A stretch of 64,000 bases of DNA, from the NCBI GenBank assembly GCA_910586565.1, contig CAJUIT010000001.1, positions 124,001-188,000 on the forward strand, in the 5' to 3' direction. Below, piece by piece: positions 35,117-44,611 of the stretch (positions are counted from its first letter, which is position 1; each line of letters opens with the position of its first letter). The translations under genes were made by a program, and so were the position numbers. Origin of the DNA: an uncultured Muribaculaceae bacterium (GTDB lineage: Bacteria; Bacteroidota; Bacteroidia; Bacteroidales; Muribaculaceae). The notes below the pieces were generated by a model. That model did no database searches, was not told where the DNA came from, and saw nothing but the letters and a program-made list of their open reading frames with translations.

Positions 35117-36844
35117 TCAGTTTGTAATTCCTAAGTATTCACGCATCAGTTCAGCGTCAACAGAACCGTCGGTGATTATTTCAAGCAAAACGGGGCGGTC
35201 GGTTTCCGCTATCATCGATTTTATGGCATTATGCAACTCCCTGTGGCTATCGGCTCGGGAATATGCAAAATTATATGCCTCGGCGAGCTCCTTTAACGGC
35301 AACTTCAATGTGCCGTTGAGCAATTGCGGCATCTCGGGCAACGACGCGGTAGGTGCGATAAAACGGAATATTCCACCACCGCCGTTGTTGAGCACCACAA
35401 TTTTCAATTTGGGAGATACTAAAGTTGACGACAATGCAGCCAAATCATATTGCATGCTCATGTCGCCGGTGACGAGCATTGTGGGGTGCGGATAGGGGAG
35501 AGATGCGCCGAGAGCCGTTGAAACAGACCCGTCGATTCCGCTCACACCACGATTGCAATCGATGCGGTGGAAACCGTTGGCACCGCAGGCACCGGCATAT
35601 CTCACGCTCATTCCGTTGCTTAGTTGCAGATTCCACTTGGCAGGCACTTTGCGGAGCAATGTTTCAACAGCAGAAAGCGCGCACCAATCATCGGGAAATG
35701 AACGGGGCGATGTTGATTCATATAATGCGTTCCAATCGGCTGCATAAGTTGAAACAACACCACCTTTTTTCAAATGGATATATCGCAACGAGGTTGCCAG
35801 TTTCGGAAAGAAGCCTTCGGCTGGGATTTCCACCCTCCGTGACAAGTGGCAGAAGCAGTCGATAGTAGAGTCGTTGAGGCCAACATGCCAATGCTCCTTT
35901 ATGGCAGCCTTACGCAAATATTGCTTCAACTTGCCCGAAACGAGCGCCCCTCCGAATGTAATGAGTACGTCGGGGATATAGCGATTTGCATTTACGCCGG
36001 CATCTGCAGCGCAGAGAACTCTGTAGTCGGGATTGTGCAAGCCCGATGCTTTGATATTTGCCATTGGTTCGGCAATTATCGCTACGTTGGGGAGAGATGC
36101 CAAGATTCCCATTGCACCGCTGACCTTTACATCGGGAGCACCAAACCCTGCAACAATCATTATGTTCCGCCCCGATAACTCTGCAGCAAGTTTGCGGGCC
36201 TCCTCATTTGGAAGAATATCGGGAACCCGCATGATGTCGATTTTTCGGAATGTGTCGTCGACTGAAGCTGCCGGCAATTGGCGCGTGAGGGGCGCGGAAA
36301 GGGGTACATTTATATGAACCGGTCCCTTTCTTCCCGTTGTTGCAGCAAGCAGCGCATCGTTGAGTTGACGGTTTACAAACCAGCGCTCCTCATCACCTGC
36401 AGCCTCACCCGGAACATTCCATGTGCCTTTAACGATGTTGGCTAATGCTCCGCACTGCCTAATGGTCTGACTGTCGTCCTGATCAATCCATGCAAGCGGT
36501 CGGTCGGCCGAAATTACGATCAGGGGCACCTTGCGATAATAAGCTTCGGCCACTGCCGGAGCATAATTAAGTAATGCAGTACCCGATGTGCAGATAATAG
36601 CAACCGGTTCACCGGAAGCAACCGCCATACCGAGCGCCACAAAAGCAGCCGAGCGCTCATCAATTACCGATGAAACCTCGAGCTCTCCGGTTCGCTCCAC
36701 AGCCATAATAAGCGGAGCATTCCTACTGCCGGGAGATGTGACAACTCGCTTAATGCCAAACGCGACTAATGCACGGGCAATCATTCGGCAAGGCCATTTT
36801 TCAGTCACCATTCCGTTAGGTGCAAGGTTAAAATCAGCGTCCAT
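35117..36844 (-). CDS. menD: SEPHCHC synthase (2-succinyl-5-enolpyruvyl-6-hydroxy-3-cyclohexene-1-carboxylate synthase)
   Basis: Thiamine-diphosphate enzyme that joins isochorismate and a 2-oxoglutarate-derived unit, the first committed menaquinone step. The 575-residue protein has the N-terminal SPGSRNAPL and DERSAAFVALGMA (ThDP activation glutamate region), then the C-terminal ThDP/metal site TGDMSMQYDLAAL with LNNGGGGIF. First gene of the visible men operon. menF, usually just upstream in relatives, is absent here, where serA follows instead. Confidence 0.95.
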   Translation of the reverse strand: MDADFNLAPNGMVTEKWPCRMIARALVAFGIKRVVTSPGSRNAPLIMAVERTGELEVSSVIDERSAAFVALGMAVASGEPVAIICTSGTALLNYAPAVAEAYYRKVPLIVISADRPLAWIDQDDSQTIRQCGALANIVKGTWNVPGEAAGDEERWFVNRQLNDALLAATTGRKGPVHINVPLSAPLTRQLPAASVDDTFRKIDIMRVPDILPNEEARKLAAELSGRNIMIVAGFGAPDVKVSGAMGILASLPNVAIIAEPMANIKASGLHNPDYRVLCAADAGVNANRYIPDVLITFGGALVSGKLKQYLRKAAIKEHWHVGLNDSTIDCFCHLSRRVEIPAEGFFPKLATSLRYIHLKKGGVVSTYAADWNALYESTSPRSFPDDWCALSAVETLLRKVPAKWNLQLSNGMSVRYAGACGANGFHRIDCNRGVSGIDGSVSTALGASLPYPHPTMLVTGDMSMQYDLAALSSTLVSPKLKIVVLNNGGGGIFRFIAPTASLPEMPQLLNGTLKLPLKELAEAYNFAYSRADSHRELHNAIKSMIAETDRPVLLEIITDGSVDAELMREYLGITN

Positions 36845-36865
36845 TTGTTTTACAGAAACGGGTGA

Positions 36866-36955
36866 GGCATTGAAAAATCAATGCCCCACCGCAATTATGT
36901 CTGTTTGATTCAACCTGAGGAAACAGACCTTTTACAACAAAGGTGCCTCAGTTGT
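36866..36955 (-). terminator. Two hairpins between serA and menD
   Basis: GGCATTGA/TCAATGCC (36866-36885) is a perfect stem. CTGAGG/CCTCAG enclosing ACCTTT/AAAGGT (about 36916-36954) follows. They lie directly beyond the serA stop and probably end the serC-serA transcript, so menD would need its own promoter. Confidence 0.55.
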
Positions 36956-36978
36956 TTCTTAAATATAACAGTCAATTA

Positions 36979-37899
36979 TTATTTATTGACTCTGAAACGG
37001 TCAATTCCATCGCGCAGGAACGCAACAACCTGGTTGGCGGCAGCGATGCCGGCGTTGATGTTGGCTTCGGCAGTCTGAGCACCCATTTTCTTGGGAGTGA
37101 AGAACACTCTTCCTTCAAATTCCTCGAGAAGTTCGTCGGCAATATCGGGACGGATGTCGGCCACATATTTGATATCGGTGCGCTCGCGCAAAGCTTTGCG
37201 CAAACCTTCCTCATCAATAACCTCCTTGCGCGCGGTGTTTACCAATACGCCATTCTTGGGAAGCAGAGTTACCAAATCATAACCTACCGATTTGCGGGTT
37301 TCGTCGGTTGCAGGGATGTGGAGCGAAACAATCTTGTTGTTTTTATAGAGCTCCTCAACCGAGTGAACGGGTGCAACTTCAGCCGCTACCATAACTTCAT
37401 CGGGGCAGTAGGGGTCAAGTGCTGAAACCTTCATTCCGAACCCTTTTGCAATTCGTGCCACATTGCGGCCAACCTGACCGAAAGCATGGATGCCGAGCGA
37501 TTTGTCTTTAAGCTCGGTTCCCGATGTGCCGTTGAACATATTGCGAACCGCCATCACAGCCATACCGAACACAAGTTCGGCAACGGCGTTGGAATTCTGG
37601 CCGGGAGTGTTCTCCACACAAATGCCATGAGCGGTTGCTGCCGCCAAATCAACATTATCGTAACCGGCGCCGGCACGAACAACAATTTTGAGCTTCTTTG
37701 CGGCATCGAGCACTTCGGCATCGACTTTATCGCTTCGGATAATCAGAGCGTCGGCATCAGCCACCGCAGCAAGCAAATCGGCTTTGGCTGCATATTTTTC
37801 AAGAAGCACAAGCTCATAGCCAGCATTTTCTATCACTTCACGAATACCGTCGACGGCCACTGCCGCAAACGGTTTCTCAGTAGCAACAAGAACTTTCAT
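36979..37899 (-). CDS. serA: D-3-phosphoglycerate dehydrogenase, short Lys-type
   Basis: First step of serine synthesis, oxidising 3-phosphoglycerate with NAD. The 306-residue protein lacks the C-terminal ACT regulatory domain. The Rossmann motif is GIHAFGQVGRNV (136-147), with RAGAGYDNVD (75-84) and the C-terminal FTPKKMGAQTAEANI. Where classical enzymes have the catalytic His (TPHxG), this one has Lys270. I recall the same swap in Entamoeba and Bacteroides type enzymes. It is 12 bp downstream of serC. Confidence 0.92.
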   Translation of the reverse strand: MKVLVATEKPFAAVAVDGIREVIENAGYELVLLEKYAAKADLLAAVADADALIIRSDKVDAEVLDAAKKLKIVVRAGAGYDNVDLAAATAHGICVENTPGQNSNAVAELVFGMAVMAVRNMFNGTSGTELKDKSLGIHAFGQVGRNVARIAKGFGMKVSALDPYCPDEVMVAAEVAPVHSVEELYKNNKIVSLHIPATDETRKSVGYDLVTLLPKNGVLVNTARKEVIDEEGLRKALRERTDIKYVADIRPDIADELLEEFEGRVFFTPKKMGAQTAEANINAGIAAANQVVAFLRDGIDRFRVNK

Positions 37900-37911
37900 A
37901 GTCGGTCAGTT

Positions 37912-38982
37912 TCAAGCTTTTTCTGCGAACTCTTTCATTGCGTTTACAAGCACATCGACGCTCTCCATCGGGAGGGCATTGTAGAGCGATGCGCGGAAAC
38001 CGCCAACCGAGCGGTGACCCTTGATGCCCACGATTCCCTTTGTTGCAGTGAAATCGAGGAATGCCTTTTCAAGTTCGGCATATTCGGGTTTCATTACGAA
38101 GCAAACGTTCATGATTGAACGGTCGGCGTGGTCGGGCACAGTAGCCTCGAAAATGCGGCTTCCGTCAATAGCCTCATAGAGTTTTGCAGCTTTAGCAAGG
38201 TCGCGTTTTTCGAGTTCGTCAACGCCGCCAACCTCCTTGTAGTATTTGAGAGTCTGGAGTGCGCTGAAAATCGGGAGAACAGGGGGAGTGTTGAACATCG
38301 AACCCTTGTCGCAATGCGTCTTGTAGTTGAGCATGGTGGGGATGGGACGGTCAACATGGCCGAGAGCATCTTCATTGACAATAATGATTGTGGCACCTGC
38401 GGGAGCGAGGTTTTTCTGCGCGCCGGCATAGATGAGATCATATTTGCTCACATCGACACGGCGTGAGAAAATGTCGGATGACATGTCGGCAACCAAACGC
38501 ACATTCACATCGGGGTCCTTGCGGATTTCAGTGCCGTAGATTGTGTTGTTGGTGGTGTAGTGGAAGTAATCGGCATCTGTAGGAACAACAAAGTTCTTGG
38601 GGATGTAGTTGTAGTTTTTATCCTCGGAGGATGCGACCACGTCGACATCACCGAAAAGTTTCGCTTCCTTAATAGCCTTATGAGCCCACACACCGGTGTC
38701 GAGATAAGCAGCTTTGGTTTTCAACAGGTTATAGGGCACCATTGCAAACTGCAGGCTCGCACCTCCACCGAGGAAGAGAACATGATATCCGGCAGGCACA
38801 TCGAGCAGTTCCTTGACCAAAGCCTGAGCTTCGTCCATTACTGCCTGGAACTCCTTCGAGCGGTGTGACACTTCAAGAATCGACAAACCGGTGTTGGCGA
38901 AGTCAAGAACTGCATCAGCTGTGTTTTTGATTGTGTAGGGGCTCAGAATCGACGGCCCTGCATAGAAATTATGCTTCTTCAT
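37912..38982 (-). CDS. serC: Phosphoserine aminotransferase
   Basis: PLP-dependent transaminase making phosphoserine from 3-phosphohydroxypyruvate. The 356-residue protein starts MKKHNFYAGPSILSPY, the typical NFxAGP opening of SerC. The PLP lysine lies in YAGAQKNLAPAG. The C-terminal GIKGHRSVGGFRASLYNA is diagnostic. The upstream frame from 39021 adds 13 residues not seen in the family. It pairs with serA for serine synthesis; serB is not in the window. Confidence 0.96.
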   Translation of the reverse strand: MKKHNFYAGPSILSPYTIKNTADAVLDFANTGLSILEVSHRSKEFQAVMDEAQALVKELLDVPAGYHVLFLGGGASLQFAMVPYNLLKTKAAYLDTGVWAHKAIKEAKLFGDVDVVASSEDKNYNYIPKNFVVPTDADYFHYTTNNTIYGTEIRKDPDVNVRLVADMSSDIFSRRVDVSKYDLIYAGAQKNLAPAGATIIIVNEDALGHVDRPIPTMLNYKTHCDKGSMFNTPPVLPIFSALQTLKYYKEVGGVDELEKRDLAKAAKLYEAIDGSRIFEATVPDHADRSIMNVCFVMKPEYAELEKAFLDFTATKGIVGIKGHRSVGGFRASLYNALPMESVDVLVNAMKEFAEKA

Positions 38983-39080
38983 CTCAAATGGATTTAGAGT
39001 TAAATATTTATGAACTGTCATGAGTGTGAAAAATATTCAGTGATAACACCGATTTTCACCTCATGCAGCATCATCAATTG

Positions 39081-39110
39081 CAAAGTTAACATATCTTGGT
39101 TTTTCAGCAA
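39081..39110 (-). promoter_or_regulatory. serC-serA promoter
   Basis: On the minus strand: TTG at 39108-39110, 19-bp spacer, TAACTTTG at 39081-39088. Predicted start near 39075, about 90 bp before serC. Confidence 0.65.
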
Positions 39111-39140
39111 GCAATATTTGCTGAAATTTTTCAGCAATTC

Positions 39141-39884
39141 TTATTCCCCGCTGCGCTGTCTTACAACCTCGAAAATCATGACACCGGCCGCTACTGAAAC
39201 ATTCAGCGAGCCGATGTGGCCTACCTGGGGAATTGAAACAACCTGGTCGCAAAAACGGAGCACATCGGGTGAAATGCCCACATCTTCAGCACCCATCACA
39301 ATTGCCACAGGGCCCGTGTAGTCGCCTTTGGTGTAGTTGACTGACGATTTCTCCGACGCTGCACAAATCGAGAAGCCACTGTCTTTCAGATATTTCACAG
39401 CGTTAAGAATGCCCGTCTCGCGGCACACAGGCAGATAGTTGAGTGCGCCGGCCGACGTTTTCATTGCATCGCCGTTTACCCCCACACCACCACGGCGGGG
39501 AATCACAATGGCATCAACTCCAGCGCATTCGCATGTGCGGGCAATAGCGCCGAAATTGCGAACATCGCTAACACCGTCGAGAAGCACCACAAACGGTGTT
39601 TTTCCCTCTTCATAAAGAATGGGGACGAGATTTGCGAGACTGTCGTAGGTCACTGCCGAAAGAATTGCAAGCACTCCCTGGTGATTTTTTCGGGTTATGC
39701 GGTCGATTTTCTCGGCGGGGACTTTCTGCACAAGCACCTTGTGACGCTTCAGCACATCCATCAGCTCGCGGGCCAATTCGCCTTTGAGTTCGTGGCGCAC
39801 AAGCACCTTATCTATCTCTTTTCCCGATTCTACAGCCTCGATGACTGCGCGGATACCAAATATATAATCGTTCTTTTCGAGCAT
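39141..39884 (-). CDS. rlmB: 23S rRNA (guanosine-2'-O)-methyltransferase RlmB, TrmH/SpoU family
   Basis: SPOUT methyltransferase of 247 residues. The N-terminal substrate-binding domain (FGIRAVIEAVESGKEIDKVLV) is followed by the three SpoU motifs: NFGAIARTCE, IVMGAEDVGIS and SIPQVGHIGSLNVSVAAGV, which form the knotted SAM site. The N-terminal domain favours RlmB over a plain TrmH/TrmL. It lies 24 bp downstream of recN on the same strand. Confidence 0.9.
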   Translation of the reverse strand: MLEKNDYIFGIRAVIEAVESGKEIDKVLVRHELKGELARELMDVLKRHKVLVQKVPAEKIDRITRKNHQGVLAILSAVTYDSLANLVPILYEEGKTPFVVLLDGVSDVRNFGAIARTCECAGVDAIVIPRRGGVGVNGDAMKTSAGALNYLPVCRETGILNAVKYLKDSGFSICAASEKSSVNYTKGDYTGPVAIVMGAEDVGISPDVLRFCDQVVSIPQVGHIGSLNVSVAAGVMIFEVVRQRSGE

Positions 39885-39908
39885 AGTCTTTACCTTAATG
39901 TGTTCATA

Positions 39909-41573
39909 TTATTTTACCGAAGCCAACAGCGCACGGGCATTTGCCAGAGCCGCCTCGTTAACTTCAGAACCTGAAAGCATAACGGCGAGTTCCCTCACAC
40001 GCTCTTCGGGAGAAAGTTCGCGGATGCGGGTAACTGTGGCATGCTCGGTATCCTCTTTAAACACCTTGTAATGGCTGCTGCCTTTCGATGCCACCTGGGG
40101 TAGGTGGGTGATTGCCACAACCTGAATGTTTTCAGCAATCTGACGCATGAGTTCACCCATCTTGTCGGCCACATCGCCCGACACGCCGGTGTCAACCTCA
40201 TCGAAAATGATTGAGGGAAGCTGCATTTTATCGGCTACAATGGATTTTATAGAAAGCATCAAGCGCGAAATCTCACCACCCGATGCCGTGTTGCCGACAG
40301 GGAGCAACGGCTGATTCTTGTTAAACGCAAAGAGGAACTCCACGTGGTCGATTCCTGTGGGTGAGAGTTCAGTGTCGCGCACCACGATTTCAACCCTGAG
40401 ATTCTTCATGCCGAGCGGCACTGCCCGTTCGCGCAAAATTTCAGAGAAGCGCACCGCTTCGGCATGGCGGCTTTTTGAAATCTCGGCAGCGATTTCGAGA
40501 GCTTCTTTTTTTGCCCGCTTGGCGGCAAGTTCAAGTTCCTGCAAGTTTTCATCGCCCGAGTCGAGCGTTTGCAGACGGCTCTCCATTTCGTCGCGCATGG
40601 CAATCAGCTGTTCAACCGATTCGGCTTTCTGGCGGCGGAGCAAATCATAGAGCATGTTCAATCGCTCCTCCACCTCGTCGAGCCGTTCGGGGTCACCGGC
40701 AAGGTCGCGGTCATATTCGGCAAAGGTGGCGGCGATATCCTGCGCCTCGACCCTCAGCGAACGCAATCTTTCGGCTAATGAATCGGCATCTTCAATCAAA
40801 TCACCGAGGCGCTCGGCTTCGTCAATTGTCTGGCGCAGCAATTGGTCAACATTCTCTTCGTTATCGGTGAGGTTGCCGATTACAGTGCCGAGCGTGGTTT
40901 TTACGTCGGCCATATTCACCAACAGCTCCCGCTCATGCTCAAGCTCTTCAAGTTCGCCCTCAACAAGCCGCGCATCTTTCAGCCGCTTGTACTGAAAACG
41001 GAGGAATTCCTCGTCGTCGCGAGCCTGTTCCATCGCTTTCCTTGCGTGCTTGAACCGGCGAACGGCAAGTCGATAAGCGTTATATGCAGCCGTGAATGTT
41101 GCCAGACGGGCGCCATTATCGGCTAACGAATCAATGACCCGCAACTGATAGGGGGGCGATGCCAACAACAGGTTCTGGTGCTGAGAATGGATATCGATAA
41201 GGTGTAACGCCGCCGTCTGAAGCAGAGAAAGATTCACGGGACAATCGTTGACAAACGCCCTTGAGCGCCCGTTGGGAGCAATTTCGCGTCGAAGAATCAC
41301 GGTTGCATCATCCCAATCGATGTCATTAGTTTCGCAAAATTCTTTCAGAGCGGCATAACCGTCGGCTGAAAACGTTGCTTCGATAACAGATTTTGCGTCA
41401 TGATTCCGCACGGCCTTTGTGTCGCAACGACCTCCGAGCAAAAGCGAAAGCGCTCCGAGAATGATAGATTTGCCGGCTCCGGTCTCGCCTGTGAGGATAT
41501 TAAGCCCGGGATGCAACGTAATGTCGATGTTGTCAATCAGGGCATAATTCGATATGTGGAGTGTTTGAATCAT
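39909..41573 (-). CDS. recN: DNA repair protein RecN
   Basis: SMC-like ATPase that tethers DNA ends in double-strand-break repair. The 554-residue protein has Walker A TGETGAGKSIIL near residue 30, central coiled-coil segments (about 160-370), the signature-like ASGGEISRLMLSIK and Walker B PSIIFDEVDTGVSG near the C-terminus. Length is normal. It sits between the DUF4835 gene and rlmB. Confidence 0.95.
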   Translation of the reverse strand: MIQTLHISNYALIDNIDITLHPGLNILTGETGAGKSIILGALSLLLGGRCDTKAVRNHDAKSVIEATFSADGYAALKEFCETNDIDWDDATVILRREIAPNGRSRAFVNDCPVNLSLLQTAALHLIDIHSQHQNLLLASPPYQLRVIDSLADNGARLATFTAAYNAYRLAVRRFKHARKAMEQARDDEEFLRFQYKRLKDARLVEGELEELEHERELLVNMADVKTTLGTVIGNLTDNEENVDQLLRQTIDEAERLGDLIEDADSLAERLRSLRVEAQDIAATFAEYDRDLAGDPERLDEVEERLNMLYDLLRRQKAESVEQLIAMRDEMESRLQTLDSGDENLQELELAAKRAKKEALEIAAEISKSRHAEAVRFSEILRERAVPLGMKNLRVEIVVRDTELSPTGIDHVEFLFAFNKNQPLLPVGNTASGGEISRLMLSIKSIVADKMQLPSIIFDEVDTGVSGDVADKMGELMRQIAENIQVVAITHLPQVASKGSSHYKVFKEDTEHATVTRIRELSPEERVRELAVMLSGSEVNEAALANARALLASVK

Positions 41574-41580
41574 TTCAACG

Positions 41581-42492
41581 TTATTTGGTCACACCGTTCT
41601 TTATAAAATTAATACGCTTCATCTCTGTGGGATAGAGAGGCGACAGAAGTTCCACCACCGTTTCGCGCTCGGTTTGCGATGCCTTTGAATAGATGTTCAC
41701 AAGTTCGTCGAGTTTGGCGTCCTTGAACATCGACAAAGCCACCGACATGGGGTCTGATTGATAGACCTTCTGAAGGTTCTGCAAGGTGGATGTGATTTTA
41801 GCGCGCCCCTTGTCGGGCGACATGAACATCTCGTCGAGACCTCCACGGTGGTATTCATACAACATTGTGCGCGTCACCGATGTTGCCGGGTCGGTGAATG
41901 AACTTAATACAGCCGAACGGTTCTTTTTATCCTCAAAGGCTTTCCAACCCCCTTCGCCCGATGACTGAGCCATCTGCACAATCATCTTAAGCTGATCGAA
42001 AGCTTCATCGCCACCGTTGGGAGCGAAGCTGTCGCGGTCCATTGCTATTATAAGGTAGGCATAGAAATTGAGGATGGCCGTGAGTTGGCTCTCCATCGTG
42101 TTCACCGTGAAAGTCAGCGGCTCACCTTCCTGGTAGCTGAATTCGATTTTGCTATCCTTGAAGTTAAGCAGGGTAGTGGTGTAGGATGTGTTATAGACCG
42201 GGCGCGACGACTGAACCTGAAGGTCACCTTTAAGCACATTGTCGGTGTACTCGGTGATGGTGAAAAACAAACGGCAATCAATGCGTTCATTGACGGCATA
42301 CTGGTCGTTTGTGAAGTGGTTCTCGTTCATGTATTCGCGAATAGCCTCCTGAAGAGTCTCGAAAACACTCCGGTTTGTAGTCTGAATCTGGTCGATGTTC
42401 ACCGTTACTTCGCAGTTGAGTTCCTGGGCGGCAACGGAGTTGATGGCAAACAAGCCTGTAAGCAGAGCGAAAAAATATTTCAGACTTTTCAT
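41581..42492 (-). CDS. DUF4835 family secreted protein
   Basis: A 303-residue Bacteroidota-specific protein with a signal peptide (FFALLTGLFAINSVAAQ). The mature protein begins ELNCEVTVN, recognisable as DUF4835. It is probably periplasmic or outer-membrane associated and has no enzymatic motif. It is in the order coaBC, DUF4835, recN, an arrangement I recall from other Bacteroidota. It lies 8 bp before recN. Confidence 0.88.
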   Translation of the reverse strand: MKSLKYFFALLTGLFAINSVAAQELNCEVTVNIDQIQTTNRSVFETLQEAIREYMNENHFTNDQYAVNERIDCRLFFTITEYTDNVLKGDLQVQSSRPVYNTSYTTTLLNFKDSKIEFSYQEGEPLTFTVNTMESQLTAILNFYAYLIIAMDRDSFAPNGGDEAFDQLKMIVQMAQSSGEGGWKAFEDKKNRSAVLSSFTDPATSVTRTMLYEYHRGGLDEMFMSPDKGRAKITSTLQNLQKVYQSDPMSVALSMFKDAKLDELVNIYSKASQTERETVVELLSPLYPTEMKRINFIKNGVTK

Positions 42493-42549
42493 AAACAGTC
42501 GTGGAAAATAGATTTGAGAGAGTTGAGTGGAGAGGGTAGATGTGCGGGG

Positions 42550-43761
42550 TCAATCGGCACGGGCATCAATCATGGAAGCAATCTTGGCAACAATGTCGGC
42601 CGCTACCTCACGCTTTGATTTAAGCGGATAGACCGTTGGAGTTTCCCCGGGAGTGTAGATTGTGATTTTATTGGTGTCGGTGCCGAATCCTGCACCTGCA
42701 TCGCGGAGCGAGTTCATCACAATCATGTCGAGATTCTTGCGTTTCATTTTCGACATTGCGTTTTCCGCCTCATGGTCGGTTTCAAGTGCAAAACCGACAA
42801 CAAGCTGCCCGCTGCGCTTCGCATTGCCAAGCGTGGCGGCAATATCGGGATTCTTCACAAACTCGAGCTGCGGTGAGGCGTTATTCTCGCGCTTTATTTT
42901 TTTGTCGGCCGGATTTTTAACCGCATAATCGGCAACGGCAGCCGTCATCACCGCCACATCAGTGTCGGGGAACAGGCTGTTGCAGGCCTCAAGCATTTCA
43001 ACGGCACTTTCAACATTCACCACTTTAACAGACGGCGACTGAGGTCGCACATCGGTAGGACCGAGAACAAGCGCCACTTCTGCCCCTTGCGCCGCCGCGG
43101 CATCGGCAATGGCCACTCCCATCTTCCCCGTTGAGTAGTTGCTAATATATCTCACCGGGTCGATTTTCTCGCGGGTGGGACCTGCTGTGACAAGCATTTT
43201 CACACCACGCATGCTTTTCGACTCATTGAAATAGGCTTCGACGGTTCGGAAAATGTTTTCGGGCTCCTCCATGCGGCCTTTCCCCACAAGATGTGAGGCA
43301 AGTTCCCCATCGGCAGGCTCAATTATGTGATTGCCATAACTACGCAGCATATTTATGTTGCGCACCGTCGACGGGTGCTTCATCATGTCGAAATCCATAG
43401 CCGGCGCCACAAACACCGTGGCACGGGTTGACAGATAGGAGGTAACGAGCATATTATCGGCCACTCCGTTGGCCATTTTTGCGATGGTCGATGCGGTAGC
43501 AGGTGCAATAATCATCGCATCGGCCCATAAACCCAAATCGACATGCGAATGCCATTCACCGGTATTGGCTGTGAAAAATTCACTGATCACGGGACGGCCG
43601 CTGAGAGTCGATAATGTTACCGGGGTTATGAACTCCCGTGCGTTTGGAGTCATGATAACCTGCACCTCGGCTCCGGCTTTTACAAAAAGCCTAACCAAAG
43701 TTGCCGTTTTATAAGCGGCTATACCTCCGGTTATGCCGATTACTATATGCTTTCCTTTCAT
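42550..43761 (-). CDS. coaBC: Bifunctional phosphopantothenoylcysteine decarboxylase/phosphopantothenate--cysteine ligase
   Basis: Two consecutive steps of coenzyme A synthesis. The 403-residue fusion starts with the flavin-binding CoaC domain (IGITGGIAAYKTA; catalytic-His segment HSHVDLGLWADAMIIAPAT; substrate Cys/Asn region PAMDFDMM). From about residue 187 comes the CoaB domain (VTAGPTREKIDPVRYISNYSTGKMG, then FALETDHEAENAMSKMKRKN). Length and order are standard. Confidence 0.96.
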   Translation of the reverse strand: MKGKHIVIGITGGIAAYKTATLVRLFVKAGAEVQVIMTPNAREFITPVTLSTLSGRPVISEFFTANTGEWHSHVDLGLWADAMIIAPATASTIAKMANGVADNMLVTSYLSTRATVFVAPAMDFDMMKHPSTVRNINMLRSYGNHIIEPADGELASHLVGKGRMEEPENIFRTVEAYFNESKSMRGVKMLVTAGPTREKIDPVRYISNYSTGKMGVAIADAAAAQGAEVALVLGPTDVRPQSPSVKVVNVESAVEMLEACNSLFPDTDVAVMTAAVADYAVKNPADKKIKRENNASPQLEFVKNPDIAATLGNAKRSGQLVVGFALETDHEAENAMSKMKRKNLDMIVMNSLRDAGAGFGTDTNKITIYTPGETPTVYPLKSKREVAADIVAKIASMIDARAD

Positions 43762-43786
43762 CTGATTGAACTTGCTTTAAAGCGGC

Positions 43787-44548
43787 TCAGCGCATTCGCA
43801 GTTTTATTGCCGTGATAATTCGCTTTGTATCGGAGGGAAAATCGCCTTGCTGAATCCAGCCGAAATATCCGGGATCCTTTTTCAGCACCTCAGTGGCAAG
43901 CTGCCCTTTGTATTTTCCGAAATTGATTACCTCGCGGTGTTGGTCGTCATAAACCAAACGCCCCATCAAATCAACATTCCGGTTATGCGACGAAAATTCG
44001 GCGAGCTTTTCAACATCGTTAGGCAGGTCGTCGTAACGGTCGAGCTGGGCCATCAGCACCTCATAGGTGGCACGTGTATCGGCATTTGCCGAATGTGCCC
44101 CTTCAAGGTCCTTGTCGCAATAGAACCGATAGGCAGCCGAGAGTGTGCGCTGTTCCTTTTTGTGGAAGATGGTCTGCACGTCGATGAATCTGGGGCGGGT
44201 GAAATCGAAGTCGACCCCCGCACGGGCAAACTCTTCCGACAGCATCGGAACATCAAACTTATTCGAGTTGTAACCTGCAATGTCGCATCCCTGGAAACTC
44301 ATTGCCAACTGTGCGGCAATTTGTTTGAACGAAGGTTTGTCGGCCACATCCTCATCGTAGATGTGATGAATTGCCGATGCCTCCTCGGGAATATGGCATC
44401 CGGGATTCACTCGGACGGTGCGCTGCTCGTCATGCCCGTCGGGATACACCTTAATCATGGAAATCTCCACGATACGGTCGTTGGTAATGTTGGTGCCGGT
44501 GGTTTCGAGGTCGAAAAACATCACCGGTTTTGTCAAATTAAGCTTCAC
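43787..44548 (-). CDS. DEDDh 3'-5' exonuclease, DNA polymerase III epsilon-like
   Basis: A 253-residue nuclease. Exo I FFDLETTGTN, Exo II YNSNKFDVPML and Exo III HSANADTRATYEVL carry the DEDDh acidic residues and histidine. A C-terminal region (VINFGKYKGQLATEVLKKDPGYFGWI) resembles the small DUF3820-like domain often fused to such exonucleases. It lies next to dnaN, consistent with replication proofreading or repair. Whether it is the main proofreading subunit is not clear. Confidence 0.88.
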   Translation of the reverse strand: MKLNLTKPVMFFDLETTGTNITNDRIVEISMIKVYPDGHDEQRTVRVNPGCHIPEEASAIHHIYDEDVADKPSFKQIAAQLAMSFQGCDIAGYNSNKFDVPMLSEEFARAGVDFDFTRPRFIDVQTIFHKKEQRTLSAAYRFYCDKDLEGAHSANADTRATYEVLMAQLDRYDDLPNDVEKLAEFSSHNRNVDLMGRLVYDDQHREVINFGKYKGQLATEVLKKDPGYFGWIQQGDFPSDTKRIITAIKLRMR

Positions 44549-44611
44549 AATCGCAAAAATTGAGATGTGGCAGTCAGGGAAAGTTTCTAATGAACTGTGG
44601 TTGGCAGTTTC

